Source of the DNA: Kitasatospora sp. NBC_01287
GTDB lineage: Bacteria; Actinomycetota; Actinomycetes; Streptomycetales; Streptomycetaceae
Length of the DNA stretch: 64,000 nt
Assembly: GCF_026340565.1 (NCBI RefSeq)
Contig: NZ_JAPEPB010000001.1
Span: 5,432,501-5,496,500, forward strand
Direction of reading: 5' to 3'
The translations under genes and the position numbers were made by a program. How positions within the stretch are numbered: position 1 is the first letter of the stretch; the number at the start of each line of letters is the position of its first letter. Positions 8,264 through 23,415 of the stretch are shown here, one piece after another. The notes below the pieces were generated by a model. It did no database searches, was not told where the DNA came from, and saw nothing but the letters and a program-made list of their open reading frames with translations.

Positions 8264-8698
8264 ATGCCTCCCAAGAAGAAGAAGGTCACGGGGCTTATCA
8301 AGCTCCAGATCAACGCCGGTGCGGCCAACCCGGCCCCGCCGGTCGGCCCCGCGCTGGGTCAGCACGGCGTCAACATCATGGAATTCTGCAAGGCCTACAA
8401 CGCCGCGACCGAGTCGCAGCGTGGCATGGTCGTGCCGGTGGAGATCACGGTCTACGACGACCGCAGCTTCACCTTCATCACCAAGACCCCGCCGGCCGCG
8501 CGCCTCATCCTGAAGGCCGCGGGCGTCGAGAAGGGCTCCGGCGAGCCGCACAAGACCAAGGTCGCCAAGCTGACCTCGGCCCAGGTGCGCGAGATCGCCA
8601 CGACGAAGCTCCCCGACCTGAACGCCAACGACCTGGACGCCGCGGAGAAGATCATCGCGGGCACCGCCCGGTCCATGGGCATCACGGTCGAGGGCTGA
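8264..8698 (+). CDS. rplK: 50S ribosomal protein L11
   Basis: Binds 23S rRNA at the GTPase-associated centre with the L10-L12 stalk and is the contact site for thiopeptides and for stringent-response activation. The 144-residue product begins [10 protein letters not shown], contains the proline-rich [14 protein letters not shown] segment (N-terminal domain) and the RNA-binding C-terminal domain. ATG at 8264 with GGAGAG upstream. It is followed after 76 bases by rplA, forming the usual L11-L1 unit. Confidence 0.98.
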
Positions 8699-8774
8699 AC
8701 CCCTTCTTCCGCCTTTCAGTGGTAGGGCCCAGCGCGGCCCGGGACACCACGACTCCAAGAACTCAGGAGCAGCA

Positions 8775-9497
8775 GTGAAGCGCAGCAAGGCTCTCAAGGC
8801 CGCGGACCTCAAGGTCGACCGCGACCGCCTGTACGCCCCGCTCGAGGCCATCCGCCTCGCCCGGGAGACCTCCACCACCAAGTTCGACGCGACCGTCGAG
8901 GTTGCCATGCGCCTGGGTGTCGACCCGCGCAAGGCCGACCAGATGGTCCGCAGCACCGTCAACCTGCCGCACGGTACCGGTAAGACCGCCCGGGTCCTGG
9001 TCTTCGCGACCGGTGACCGTGCCGCGGCTGCGGAGGCTGCGGGCGCCGACATCGTCGGCTCCGACGAGCTGATCGACGAGGTCGCCAAGGGTCGTCTGGA
9101 CTTCGACGCCGTCGTCGCCACCCCGGACCTCATGGGCAAGGTCGGCCGCCTGGGCCGCGTGCTCGGTCCCCGTGGTCTGATGCCGAACCCGAAGACCGGC
9201 ACCGTCACCCCGGACGTGGCGAAGGCTGTCACGGACATCAAGGGCGGCAAGATCGAGTTCCGCGTCGACAAGCACTCGAACCTGCACTTCATCATCGGGA
9301 AGACCTCCTTCACCGACGAGCAGCTGGTCGAGAACTACGCCGCGGCGCTGGACGAGGTCCTGCGGGCCAAGCCGTCCGCCGCCAAGGGCCGCTACATCAA
9401 GAAGACCGCGGTCTCCACCACCATGGGCCCCGGCATCCTGGTGGACCCGAACCGCACGCGCAACCTCCTCACCGAGGAGGACCCGGCGTCGGTCTGA
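8775..9497 (+). CDS. rplA: 50S ribosomal protein L1
   Basis: Binds 23S rRNA at the mobile L1 stalk near the E site and in many bacteria represses its own operon. The 240-residue product has the GRLGRVLGPRGLMPNPKTGTV signature region near residues 125-145. GTG start at 8775 with AGGAG at 8765-8769. The last codons and stop lie inside the first unit of a 60-bp tandem repeat. Confidence 0.98.
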   Translation: MKRSKALKAADLKVDRDRLYAPLEAIRLARETSTTKFDATVEVAMRLGVDPRKADQMVRSTVNLPHGTGKTARVLVFATGDRAAAAEAAGADIVGSDELIDEVAKGRLDFDAVVATPDLMGKVGRLGRVLGPRGLMPNPKTGTVTPDVAKAVTDIKGGKIEFRVDKHSNLHFIIGKTSFTDEQLVENYAAALDEVLRAKPSAAKGRYIKKTAVSTTMGPGILVDPNRTRNLLTEEDPASV

Positions 9498-9668
9498 CGT
9501 CGAGCGAGCTTGCGAGCGAGTCGTCAGGACCAGCCCGCTAGCACCTCGTCGGTCTGACGTCGAGCGAGCTTGCGAGCGAGTCGTCAGGACCAGCCCGCAA
9601 GCACCTCGTCGGTCCGACCTTCACCGGTCCAGCCGTCACGGTCCGACCTTCACCGGTCCAGCCGTCAC
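9487..9668. repeat. Two adjoining tandem duplications after rplA
   Basis: A 60-bp unit is repeated at 9487-9546 and 9547-9606 with one difference (9539 T versus 9599 A), and a partial third copy starts at 9607. The first copy includes the rplA stop codon. A second exact duplication of 29 bp follows at 9611-9639 and 9640-9668. No gene or clear hairpin is seen inside; the terminator comes right after. Confidence 0.95.
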
Positions 9669-9683
9669 CGGTCTGACGCACCG

Positions 9684-9719
9684 TCAGGGCCCGTGCTCCG
9701 CAAGGAGCGCGGGCCCTGA
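9684..9719 (+). terminator. Terminator of rplK-rplA
   Basis: A 16-bp stem with one G-T pair (9684-9699 with 9704-9719) is closed by a GCAA tetraloop of the GNRA class. It lies 187 bases past the rplA stop, beyond the tandem repeats. Confidence 0.85.
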
Positions 9720-9748
9720 CCCGTTCCCGGGCGGAACCGAAACCCCTT

Positions 9749-9777
9749 TTCAGCCTGTCCTCATGGTCGGTTAGAGT
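9749..9777 (+). promoter_or_regulatory. Promoter of the lipoprotein genes
   Basis: TTCAGC (9749-9754), 17-nt spacer, and TAGAGT (9772-9777), a good actinobacterial -10. The start would fall near 9784, about 30 nt before the first lipoprotein GTG. Confidence 0.55.
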
Positions 9778-9814
9778 CCGCAGGTCATCGGAGAGAAGTA
9801 CAAAAGGGGGAATC

Positions 9815-10675
9815 GTGCGAATCGTGCGGATCGCGGCGACGCTGGCCGTGCCGGCCCTGCTGGCGGGTTCGCTGGCAGCCTGCGGCAGCAGCGCCAAGCC
9901 GGCCGCCGCCACCGGTACCAAGCCCGGTGGCGCCGCCGCGGGCGTGCCCGCGCTGCCCGACCTCGGCCCGAAGGCCGAGCTGATCGCGGCCGCCGCGGTG
10001 ATGCAGAAGGCGGCCAGCGCCGACATCACCCTCAGCTCCAACGACGGCAGCGCGGGCAGCGGCAGTGGCGTCTACGGCTGGAGCGGCCTGCAGGCGCTGG
10101 ACCTCGCCGAGCAGGAGTCCGGCAAGACGATCAAGTTCCGCCTGGTGGACGGCGGCTCCTACCTCGGGGTCGGCGACAGCCAGGCCGCCGAGCTGAGCGG
10201 CAAGCACTGGGTGAAGCTGGACAGCGCGGACAGCCAGCTCGCCGACCCGTTCACCGCGCTGGCCGTGCTGATCAACCCGGCCGACGAGCTCACCATCGGC
10301 TCGCAGAGCAGCACCCTCACCAAGGTCGGGGCGGAGAAGCTGGGCGGCACCGACACCCAGCACTACCGCAGCTCGGCGCAGGCCGCCGACCTGGTCGCCA
10401 AGCTCCCGAACCTCACCGACGCGCAGCGCAAGGCGGCCCTGGCGGTCGCCAGCGACGGCGGCGCCACCGTGATCAGCGACTTCTGGGTGGACGCCAAGCA
10501 CCAGCTGGTCCAGCTGACCGAGACGAACACCGACGGGGCCTCGCCCAGCAGCAGCGACAGCTCCACCACGGTCAAGTACGCCGACCTCGGGGTGAAGATC
10601 ACCGTCACCGCCCCGGCCGCGAGCGACCTGGCCGCTCCGGCGGACGCCGCCAAGCTGCTCAGCAGCCTCAACTGA
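9815..10675 (+). CDS. Secreted lipoprotein, LppX/LprG-like (paralogue 1)
   Basis: Predicted cell-surface lipoprotein of 286 residues with a type II signal ending in lipobox LAAC (Cys23). The mature part has alternating beta-strand-like segments, a KHWVKL motif, and TQHYRS and VDAKHQLVQL stretches that recur in the next two genes. This pattern resembles the LolA/LppX-like fold lipoproteins common in actinobacteria, but lipid binding is inferred only. GTG start with AAAAGGGGG at 9802-9810. It begins a three-gene run of paralogues between rplA and rplJ; 20 bases separate it from the next. Confidence 0.85.
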   Translation: MRIVRIAATLAVPALLAGSLAACGSSAKPAAATGTKPGGAAAGVPALPDLGPKAELIAAAAVMQKAASADITLSSNDGSAGSGSGVYGWSGLQALDLAEQESGKTIKFRLVDGGSYLGVGDSQAAELSGKHWVKLDSADSQLADPFTALAVLINPADELTIGSQSSTLTKVGAEKLGGTDTQHYRSSAQAADLVAKLPNLTDAQRKAALAVASDGGATVISDFWVDAKHQLVQLTETNTDGASPSSSDSSTTVKYADLGVKITVTAPAASDLAAPADAAKLLSSLN

Positions 10676-10695
10676 ATCCCAGGGAGGGGAATCGC

Positions 10696-11625
10696 ATGAC
10701 CGGAACCCGTACCCGTACCCGCACCCTCGCGGCCACGGCCGTGGTGATCGCCCTGGCCACCGGCACGGCGGCCTGCGGCGGCGACAAGTCCGCGGCCGGC
10801 CACCCGCAGGCCCAGGGCGGCGCGGCGAGCTCGCCCGCCGCCCCCGCGCCGGCCCGGTCGCCGATCAGCGTCACCCCGGCGGGCTTCCTGCAGCAGGTCG
10901 CCCAGAAGACCGGCGGGCAGAAGTCCGCGAAGGTCACCGAGGACATCAGGGCCGCGACCGGCGAGTTCTCCGCGCAGGGGCCGATCTCCTGGGGCGGCGG
11001 CCTGACCGGGGACCTCACCATGCAGCTGCCGTCCGCGGTGACCGGCAAGCTCGGCACCGACGGTGCGGCCGAGGTGATCTACCAGAGCGACGCGATGTAC
11101 GTGAACCTGCACGTGCCGCAGGCCACCCTGGACCAGATGGGCGGCAAGCACTGGTTCAAGTACTCCTACGCCGACCTCGCCAAGCTGATGGGGCCGGCCG
11201 GTGGCAGCCTCAGCAACAGCCTGAAGAACGCCGACCCGGTGACGGCGGTGCAGACCATGATCGCCTCCGGCCAGGTGACCGAGGTCGGCAAGGACCCGGT
11301 CAACGGCACCCCGGCCACCCACTACGCCGCCGACCTGGACCTCGACCAGATGTCCGGCGCGGGCAGCGCGCTCACCCAGGACCAGGTCTCGGCGCTCCGC
11401 CAGCAGCTCAAGTCCCAGGGCGTCACCAAGGCGCACTACGACGTCTGGGTCGACGACCAGGGCCTGCTGCTCAAGCAGGAGGCGAAGTCGGACACCGCGA
11501 ACGGCTCGATCGACATCACCAGCTCCTACGCGGACTACGGCGTCCAGGTCACCGCGACCCCGCCGCCGGCCGCCGACACCCTGGACGCCGCCCAGCTGAT
11601 GGGCCAGGGGCAGGCGGGCAGCTGA
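10696..11625 (+). CDS. Secreted lipoprotein, LppX/LprG-like (paralogue 2)
   Basis: 309-residue lipoprotein with an Arg/Thr-rich start, hydrophobic core and lipobox TAAC (Cys27). The mature domain shares KHWFKYS, ATHYAADLD and YDVWVDDQGLLLKQE with paralogue 1, and ends in a similar YADYGVQVTATPP strand. This supports recent duplication followed by divergence. AGGGAGGGGA precedes the ATG. Likely co-transcribed with paralogue 1. Function unknown; a role in envelope lipid or polymer handling is inferred from the fold type. Confidence 0.85.
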   Translation: MTGTRTRTRTLAATAVVIALATGTAACGGDKSAAGHPQAQGGAASSPAAPAPARSPISVTPAGFLQQVAQKTGGQKSAKVTEDIRAATGEFSAQGPISWGGGLTGDLTMQLPSAVTGKLGTDGAAEVIYQSDAMYVNLHVPQATLDQMGGKHWFKYSYADLAKLMGPAGGSLSNSLKNADPVTAVQTMIASGQVTEVGKDPVNGTPATHYAADLDLDQMSGAGSALTQDQVSALRQQLKSQGVTKAHYDVWVDDQGLLLKQEAKSDTANGSIDITSSYADYGVQVTATPPPAADTLDAAQLMGQGQAGS

Positions 11626-11691
11626 CCCCCCGGCGACCGGCCGGGGAACGCATGGCACCCTGAGGTGACGGGACCGGACCGGGAGGCGAGC

Positions 11692-12552
11692 GTGGCGGGA
11701 GTGCGCAGGACAGCGGGCGCGGCGGTGGCCGCCGTCGTGCTGGCCGCCGCCCTGGCGGCCTGCGGCGGGGGCGGCGGCCTGCGGCCCGCCGTCGGCGCCA
11801 CGCCCTCCCCGTCCGCCGCCTCGCCCTCCCCGTCGGCGTCCAAGCCGGCCGACCGCTCCCCGCAGGGGGTGCTGCTCTCGGCCGAGCAGGTGCTGCAGAC
11901 CGCCCGCCGGGCCAAGCTCAGCTACCGCTTCGACAATCCCGACGGCACCAGCGACAGCGCGGACGGGGTGCTCTACTGGGCACCGCGGACGATCATGCAG
12001 CTCGCCAGGACCAACCCGGGCGCCACCGACCAGCTGATCGTCATGGACACCGTCAGCTACCAGGGCGGCGACGCGGCCACCGCGGCCCGGCTCGGCGGCA
12101 AGCACTGGGAGAAGACCGGCGAGGTGACGGGGCCCGACGGCAAGCCGGAGACGCCGTTCGCCCCGCTGGTCGACCAGCTCAACCCGCTGCAGGCGGTCAC
12201 CGCCGCGGCCGCCGCCGCCGACCTGCAGAAGGTCGGCGAGGAGACGGTGGGGGACGGCACCGCCGAGCACTACACGGCCACCGTCCCGGTGGCCGACTAC
12301 GTGGCCGCCCAGCAGAACCTGCTCTCCGCCGACCGGCGGAGCCGGCTGGCCGCCGCGCTCGGCCAGGGCGGGGTCGGCACCCTCACCCTGGACCTCTGGC
12401 TCAACGACAAGGACCAGCTGGTCCAGCTGCAGCGCTCCGGCACCGGCAGCAAGGGCGATCTGGAGCAGGTGATCCAGTACAGCGAGTTCGGCGGGCAGCT
12501 GGCCGTCACCGCCCCGGCCGAGGACGACACCCAGGATCTGAGCGGCTCCTGA
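11692..12552 (+). CDS. Secreted lipoprotein, LppX/LprG-like (paralogue 3)
   Basis: 286-residue lipoprotein with lipobox LAAC (Cys24 from the chosen start) followed by a Gly run and a Ser/Pro linker. It repeats KHWEKTG, EHYTATVPV, LWLNDKDQLVQLQ and YSEFGGQLAVTAP at the same relative positions as its two neighbours. The GTG at 11692 is preferred because GGGAGG lies at 11681-11686; an in-frame GTG at 11665 lacks a site. The 3' end contains a short tandem repeat (gagcggctcct). Confidence 0.85.
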   Translation: MAGVRRTAGAAVAAVVLAAALAACGGGGGLRPAVGATPSPSAASPSPSASKPADRSPQGVLLSAEQVLQTARRAKLSYRFDNPDGTSDSADGVLYWAPRTIMQLARTNPGATDQLIVMDTVSYQGGDAATAARLGGKHWEKTGEVTGPDGKPETPFAPLVDQLNPLQAVTAAAAAADLQKVGEETVGDGTAEHYTATVPVADYVAAQQNLLSADRRSRLAAALGQGGVGTLTLDLWLNDKDQLVQLQRSGTGSKGDLEQVIQYSEFGGQLAVTAPAEDDTQDLSGS

Positions 12553-12592
12553 GCGGCTCCTGAGCCGTCCGGCAGCCGGCCGCCGCGGCAAT

Positions 12593-12622
12593 TTGCCATG
12601 CGCGCGGTCGGGCCCGTACGCT
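12593..12622 (+). promoter_or_regulatory. Promoter of rplJ-rplL
   Basis: TTGCCA (12593-12598), an 18-nt spacer and TACGCT (12617-12622) form a principal-sigma promoter. It would start transcription near 12629, about 300 nt upstream of rplJ, as needed for a long structured leader. Confidence 0.65.
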
Positions 12623-12628
12623 GAACCT

Positions 12629-12927
12629 TGCCAAAGACCGCTGGTTGTCGTGCCGTGTCCGCGAGGAGACGCTCGGCCGAAGGATCTGCGCTTCGTCGCA
12701 GGCAGCCCGCGCAGGAGTGTCTGGAGCTTGGATTTCCGGTCGTACGGGTCTCCCGTTCAACCGTCGAGGTCCGTTCGCGAGCCCCGAGCGCCCTGTGCGC
12801 CGGGGCTCTTCTCGTTCTCCGCTGAGAGTCCCTTGCCGGGCTTCCTTCCCCTCCATGGTCCGACGGCACAGTAGGTCGACTTGTCCAGGTCGGCCGACCT
12901 CGACATCACGGAAGGAGGCGTAAGCCT
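12629..12927 (+). ncRNA. L10 leader (ribosomal protein-binding 5' UTR)
   Basis: About 300 nt of untranslated leader between promoter and rplJ contain no credible gene. The start (CCAAAGACCGCTGGTTG) resembles the bacterial L10 leader, which binds the L10-(L12)4 complex so that excess protein shuts off its own synthesis. A terminator-like hairpin lies at 12779-12808. Assignment rests on position and on the resemblance of this motif; the kink-turn was not modelled. Confidence 0.7.
12779..12808 (+). terminator. Attenuator hairpin in the L10 leader
   Basis: An 8-bp stem (12779-12786 with 12801-12808), a bulged A, and a further 4 bp close a CCTGT loop. The pyrimidine-rich TTCTCGTTCTC follows. It sits about 120 nt before rplJ and is a likely attenuation point. 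Confidence 0.6.
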
Positions 12928-13491
12928 ATGGCAAGGCCCGACAAGGCTGCTGCCGTCGCGGAGATCGCGGACAAGTTCCGTTCCTCCAACGCGGCCGTGC
13001 TGACCGAGTACCGCGGTCTGACGGTGAAGCAGGTCAAGAACCTGCGTCGCTCGCTGGGTGCCAACGCCCAGTACGCCGTGGTGAAGAACACGCTGACCAA
13101 GATTGCGGCCAACGAGGCCGGGATCACGGAGCTCGACGACCAGTTCACCGGTCCGACGGCTGTCGCCTTCGTCACCGGTGACCCGGTGGAGTCGGCGAAG
13201 GCTCTGCGTGACTTCGCCAAGGAGAACCCGGCGCTGATCATCAAGGGCGGTGTCCTTGACGGTAAGGCGCTGTCTGCCGATGACATCAAGAAGCTCGCGG
13301 ACCTCGAGTCCCGCGAGGTGCTGCTCGCCAAGCTGGCGGGTGCCCTGAAGGCCAAGCCCTCCCAGGCTGCCGCGGTCTTCCAGGCCCTGCCCTCCAAGCT
13401 CGTCCGCACCGTGGACGCGCTGCGCGAGAAGAAGGCCGAGCAGGGCGGTGCCGGTACGCCGGCTCCCGCCGAGGACGCCGCCGCCGAGTAA
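12928..13491 (+). CDS. rplJ: 50S ribosomal protein L10
   Basis: Base of the ribosomal stalk: the N-terminal domain binds 23S rRNA with L11 and the C-terminal helix binds L12 dimers. The 187-residue product opens MARPDKAAAVAEIADKFR and shows the YRGLTVKQ and VVKNTL segments typical of L10. GGAAGGAGG precedes the ATG. It follows the L10 leader and precedes rplL by 92 bases. Confidence 0.98.
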   Translation: MARPDKAAAVAEIADKFRSSNAAVLTEYRGLTVKQVKNLRRSLGANAQYAVVKNTLTKIAANEAGITELDDQFTGPTAVAFVTGDPVESAKALRDFAKENPALIIKGGVLDGKALSADDIKKLADLESREVLLAKLAGALKAKPSQAAAVFQALPSKLVRTVDALREKKAEQGGAGTPAPAEDAAAE

Positions 13492-13583
13492 TCGGCGACG
13501 GGCTGACGCCCTCGCAGCGGGCCCGCGCCCGCCAATCCCGTACATTCCGGCACCACCTGCCGATTTAGTGGAAGGACGCCATC

Positions 13584-13964
13584 ATGGCGAAGCTGTCCCA
13601 GGACGACCTGCTCGCGCAGTTCGAGGAGATGACCCTCATCGAGCTCTCCGAGTTCGTGAAGGCGTTCGAGGAGAAGTTCGACGTCACCGCGGCCGTCGCC
13701 GTCGCCGCCGGCCCGGCCGGCCCGGCCGCCGCCGTTGAGGCCGTCGAGGAGCAGGACGAGTTCGACGTCATCCTCGATGGCCCGGGCGACAAGAAGATCC
13801 AGGTCATCAAGGAGGTGCGCACCCTGACCTCCCTCGGCCTGAAGGAGGCCAAGGACCTCGTTGACACCGCTGGTGCCAAGGTCCTGGAGAAGGTTGCCAA
13901 GGACGTTGCCGAGAAGGCCAAGGCTGCCCTCGAGGCCGCTGGCGCCAAGGTCACCGTCAAGTGA
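13584..13964 (+). CDS. rplL: 50S ribosomal protein L7/L12
   Basis: Multicopy stalk protein that recruits and activates translational GTPases. The 126-residue product has an N-terminal dimerisation helix pair (MAKLSQDDLLAQFEEM), an Ala/Gly/Pro hinge near residues 33-50, and the C-terminal domain with GLKEAKDLVD. It is followed 26 bases later by a strong terminator, so rpoB needs read-through or its own promoter. Confidence 0.98.
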   Translation: MAKLSQDDLLAQFEEMTLIELSEFVKAFEEKFDVTAAVAVAAGPAGPAAAVEAVEEQDEFDVILDGPGDKKIQVIKEVRTLTSLGLKEAKDLVDTAGAKVLEKVAKDVAEKAKAALEAAGAKVTVK

Positions 13965-13990
13965 CTTCTCGCCTCTGAGCGAGCTCTTCC

Positions 13991-14029
13991 GGCCGAGCCG
14001 GCCACCCCTCGCGGGTGGCCGGCTCGGCC
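13991..14029 (+). terminator. Terminator of rplJ-rplL
   Basis: Perfect 17-bp stem (13991-14007 with 14013-14029), a CTCGC loop and a following TTTT: a clear intrinsic terminator. Confidence 0.92.
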
Positions 14030-14365
14030 TTTTCTGTCAGCGCCGCCGAGTAAAGTGATCACGTTCCGCCCGCTCGCCGCGGCCGGGTGACCGGCCAGGT
14101 TCGCCGCCGGCCGGCTGTAACGCGGCAGGCCCGTGGAGCGATGGAGAGTGCGAGGTCCACGGTTCGGCCGGGCCTTGACGAACGGCACGCGGCGCGCGAT
14201 TCTCAAGGCGCGCGCCGACACCGCGAGAGCGGTCGGCCGTTAGAAGAGTGGCCTCTGGATGCATAACCAGGGGGCGCTGCGGGAAATGACTCCACGTGAG
14301 TCGCGGTGCCGGCCTCAGGCGAGGTTGGGCACCGCTGCGGTGCGCGGCAGCTGTCTCGCGACAGC

Positions 14366-14435
14366 ACAGTGGTAGCAGCAGTGGGCAGTAGTAGTAGGCA
14401 GTAGCGGGCAGTGGCAGGACGAGCAGTAGGGAGTG
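14366..14435 (+). repeat. Purine-rich GGCAGT repeat tract upstream of rpoB
   Basis: Seven or so degenerate copies of gGCAGTa run head to tail, giving strong G over C strand bias on the coding strand. It lies in the 660-base rplL-rpoB gap just upstream of the rpoB promoter. The rest of the gap (14040-14365) shows no credible gene. Confidence 0.6.
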
Positions 14436-14460
14436 TCCGATTCGGTCTCCGAATCAGGGC

Positions 14461-14489
14461 TGGACAGCAGTGTCGCCATTGGCTACACT
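14461..14489 (+). promoter_or_regulatory. Promoter of rpoB-rpoC
   Basis: TGGACA (14461-14466), 17-nt spacer, TACACT (14484-14489): close to the principal-sigma consensus. Start near 14496 gives a 130-nt leader before the TTG of rpoB. Confidence 0.75.
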
Positions 14490-14627
14490 GTCCCTTTGCG
14501 CTGCCTGTTAGCTGCTCCGTGACTCGTCGCCCGGAGTCTGCGCTGCCCTGACCTGGGGTTTCCCCCCTCGGCAAGGCCCGGCCGGTACGCGCGTAGTGAG
14601 CTCCGAGCCCTCGGAAGGACCCCCCTC

Positions 14628-18104
<3,477 letters not shown>

Positions 18105-18111
18105 CGGAGGC

Positions 18112-18143
18112 CGGGCCGGCCGCTGAGTTCAGCGGCCGGCCCG
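18112..18143 (+). terminator. Hairpin between rpoB and rpoC
   Basis: Near-perfect inverted repeat (18112-18127 with 18128-18143, central bases unpaired) only 7 bases after the rpoB stop. As rpoB and rpoC are normally one transcript, it may be a processing or partial-termination element rather than a full terminator. Confidence 0.6.
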
Positions 18144-18206
18144 CCCCCAGGCCCCCCTCAGACCAGATGAACGACTTTCGACTTACGAAAGAGGGCTTGA
18201 CGACCA

Positions 18207-22112
<3,906 letters not shown>

Positions 22113-22128
22113 GTGGTCGAACGCTCCG

Positions 22129-22176
22129 AACGCCGCTGGGCGGCCGACCCTCTCGGGTTGGCCGCCCAGCGGCGTT
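22129..22176 (+). terminator. Terminator of rpoBC
   Basis: A 22-bp stem with one G-T pair (22129-22150 with 22155-22176), TCTC loop and a short TTT. It lies 17 bases past the rpoC stop and faces the stop of the convergent SRPBCC gene, so it may work in both directions. Confidence 0.93.
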
Positions 22177-22190
22177 TCCAGTGCGCGGAA

Positions 22191-22673
22191 CTAGTCGGAG
22201 TCCAGCAGCGCGGTGAAGCGGGTCAGCGGGTCGCCGGTGACCGGGCGCAGCAGCGGGGTCAGGTAGCGGGCGCCGGGGAAGCGGAAGCCGCCGAGGAAGG
22301 CGAAGCGGGTGGTGCCGTCCGGCTCGGGGCGGGCGGCCATGCCGCCGAGCAGCAGGCGGCTGCGCATCAGGCACCAGCCGGGGGCGAGGTCGATGGTGAA
22401 GGTGGCGCGCAGCCGGGTGTGGCCGTGGACCCGGGCCGTGCGGTAGCCCTCGGGGGTGCGGGCGGCGGCCAGCCGCACGGTGCGCACGTCCGGGATCCAG
22501 AGCGGCATGGTGCGCTCCAGGTCCTGGGCCGCGGCCCAGACCCGCTCGAACGGCGCGGCGATCACGGTCTCGCGGACCCGGGCGCCCGGCGCGGTCGCGG
22601 CGATCACCCGCAGGCGGCGGACCGGGTCGAAGTCGGCCACCGGCCAGGAGCCGGGGTGGGGCTGCTCGGTCAT
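22191..22673 (-). CDS. SRPBCC-superfamily (polyketide cyclase/START-like) protein
   Basis: 160-residue protein with the SRPBCC pattern: ARVRETVIAAPFERVWAAAQDLE near residues 30-52, a tract of beta-strand-like segments, and a C-terminal helix (YLTPLLRPVTGDPLTRFTALL). The fold forms a hydrophobic ligand cavity; the ligand is unknown. Its ATG overlaps the stop of the upstream ECF sigma gene (ATGA at 22670-22673), so the two are translationally coupled. It may be a target or sensor partner of that sigma factor. Confidence 0.75.
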   Translation of the reverse strand: MTEQPHPGSWPVADFDPVRRLRVIAATAPGARVRETVIAAPFERVWAAAQDLERTMPLWIPDVRTVRLAAARTPEGYRTARVHGHTRLRATFTIDLAPGWCLMRSRLLLGGMAARPEPDGTTRFAFLGGFRFPGARYLTPLLRPVTGDPLTRFTALLDSD

Positions 22674-23242
22674 TGCTGCCACGCCTTTCGGAAGCTGAGT
22701 CGGGCCCGGGAGAGCCGGGACTTCACCGTGCCGGGGGCCACCGCGAGCAGCGCCGCGGTCTGCCGTTCGTCCAGGCCCTCCAGGTCGCGCAGGAGCAGTA
22801 CGGCGCGGTGCTCGGGGGAGAGCCGGGAGAGCACGTCGCGGATGTCCGCGCCGAGCTGCGGATCGCCCGGGGCCGGCAGCTCGGTCAGCTCCGCGGGCCG
22901 CGCCCGGGCGGCGCGGGCGGCGTGCCGCACCGCCTCGCGCACCGCGATCACCCGGACCCAGCCGAAGAGCGCGGCCGGCTCGTCGAGTTGGCGCAGCTTG
23001 CGGAAGACCGCGAGGAGCGCCTCCTGGGTCGCGTCGGCGCCGTCGGCCAGCGCGATCGGGCCGCAGAGCCGGCGCACGTACGGGGTGATCAGGTCGAGCA
23101 GCCGGGCGACCGCCAGCTGGTCGCCGCCCTGGGCGGCCCGGACCAGGGCGGCGAGGTCGGGACCGGCGGGGTCGGGACCGGCGGGGTCGGGACCGGCGAG
23201 ACCCGGGCCGGCGGGGTCCGGGCCGCGCGGTGGCTCCTGCAT
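22670..23242 (-). CDS. ECF-type RNA polymerase sigma factor
   Basis: Alternative sigma factor of 190 residues. The N-terminus is a run of PAGPD pentapeptide repeats (about residues 8-30) followed by region 2 (LVRAAQGGDQLAVARLLDLI, ADATQEALLAVFRKL) and region 4 (LSPEHRAVLLLRDLEGLDERQTAALL, TVKSRLSRAR). The ATG at 23242 has GGAGA upstream; starts within the repeat are possible. No anti-sigma gene is adjacent; the coupled downstream gene is an SRPBCC protein. Confidence 0.88.
   Translation of the reverse strand: MQEPPRGPDPAGPGLAGPDPAGPDPAGPDLAALVRAAQGGDQLAVARLLDLITPYVRRLCGPIALADGADATQEALLAVFRKLRQLDEPAALFGWVRVIAVREAVRHAARAARARPAELTELPAPGDPQLGADIRDVLSRLSPEHRAVLLLRDLEGLDERQTAALLAVAPGTVKSRLSRARLSFRKAWQQ
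23155..23225. repeat. 15-bp tandem repeat encoding PAGPD
   Basis: Four to five copies of a 15-bp unit (gtcgggaccggcggg on the plus strand), slightly degenerate, inside the 5' end of the ECF sigma gene. The unit is a multiple of three, so copy-number changes keep frame and alter only linker length. Confidence 0.85.
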
Positions 23243-23415
23243 GGCGCTGTCTCCGTCGTGTCGACGACTCGGGGGCTTCAGGGAGAGGGAGCAAGACGGG
23301 CAAAGGTTCCCAGCGGTTCGGGCCGCGGCGCTGTGGCCCTGGTCACAGGAACGCCGCGGCCGTCGGCGCACTCCTCAGGGCAGCCAACAGTCCTGACTAC
23401 CCGTGAGGTGACCGG

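Noticed and set aside
9487..9668. Mobile-element end or attachment site
   Set aside because: No terminal inverted repeats, integrase or transposase nearby; simple tandem duplication explains it.
12593..12923. Short open frames in the L10 leader
   Set aside because: All are Arg/Ser/Pro-rich and lie inside a probable regulatory leader.
14040..14365. Small gene in the rplL-rpoB gap
   Set aside because: Open frames there have no ribosome-binding site and are Arg/Pro-rich in composition.
23155..23225. CRISPR array from the 15-bp repeats
   Set aside because: Units are short, directly abutting and in frame within the sigma gene; there are no spacers.
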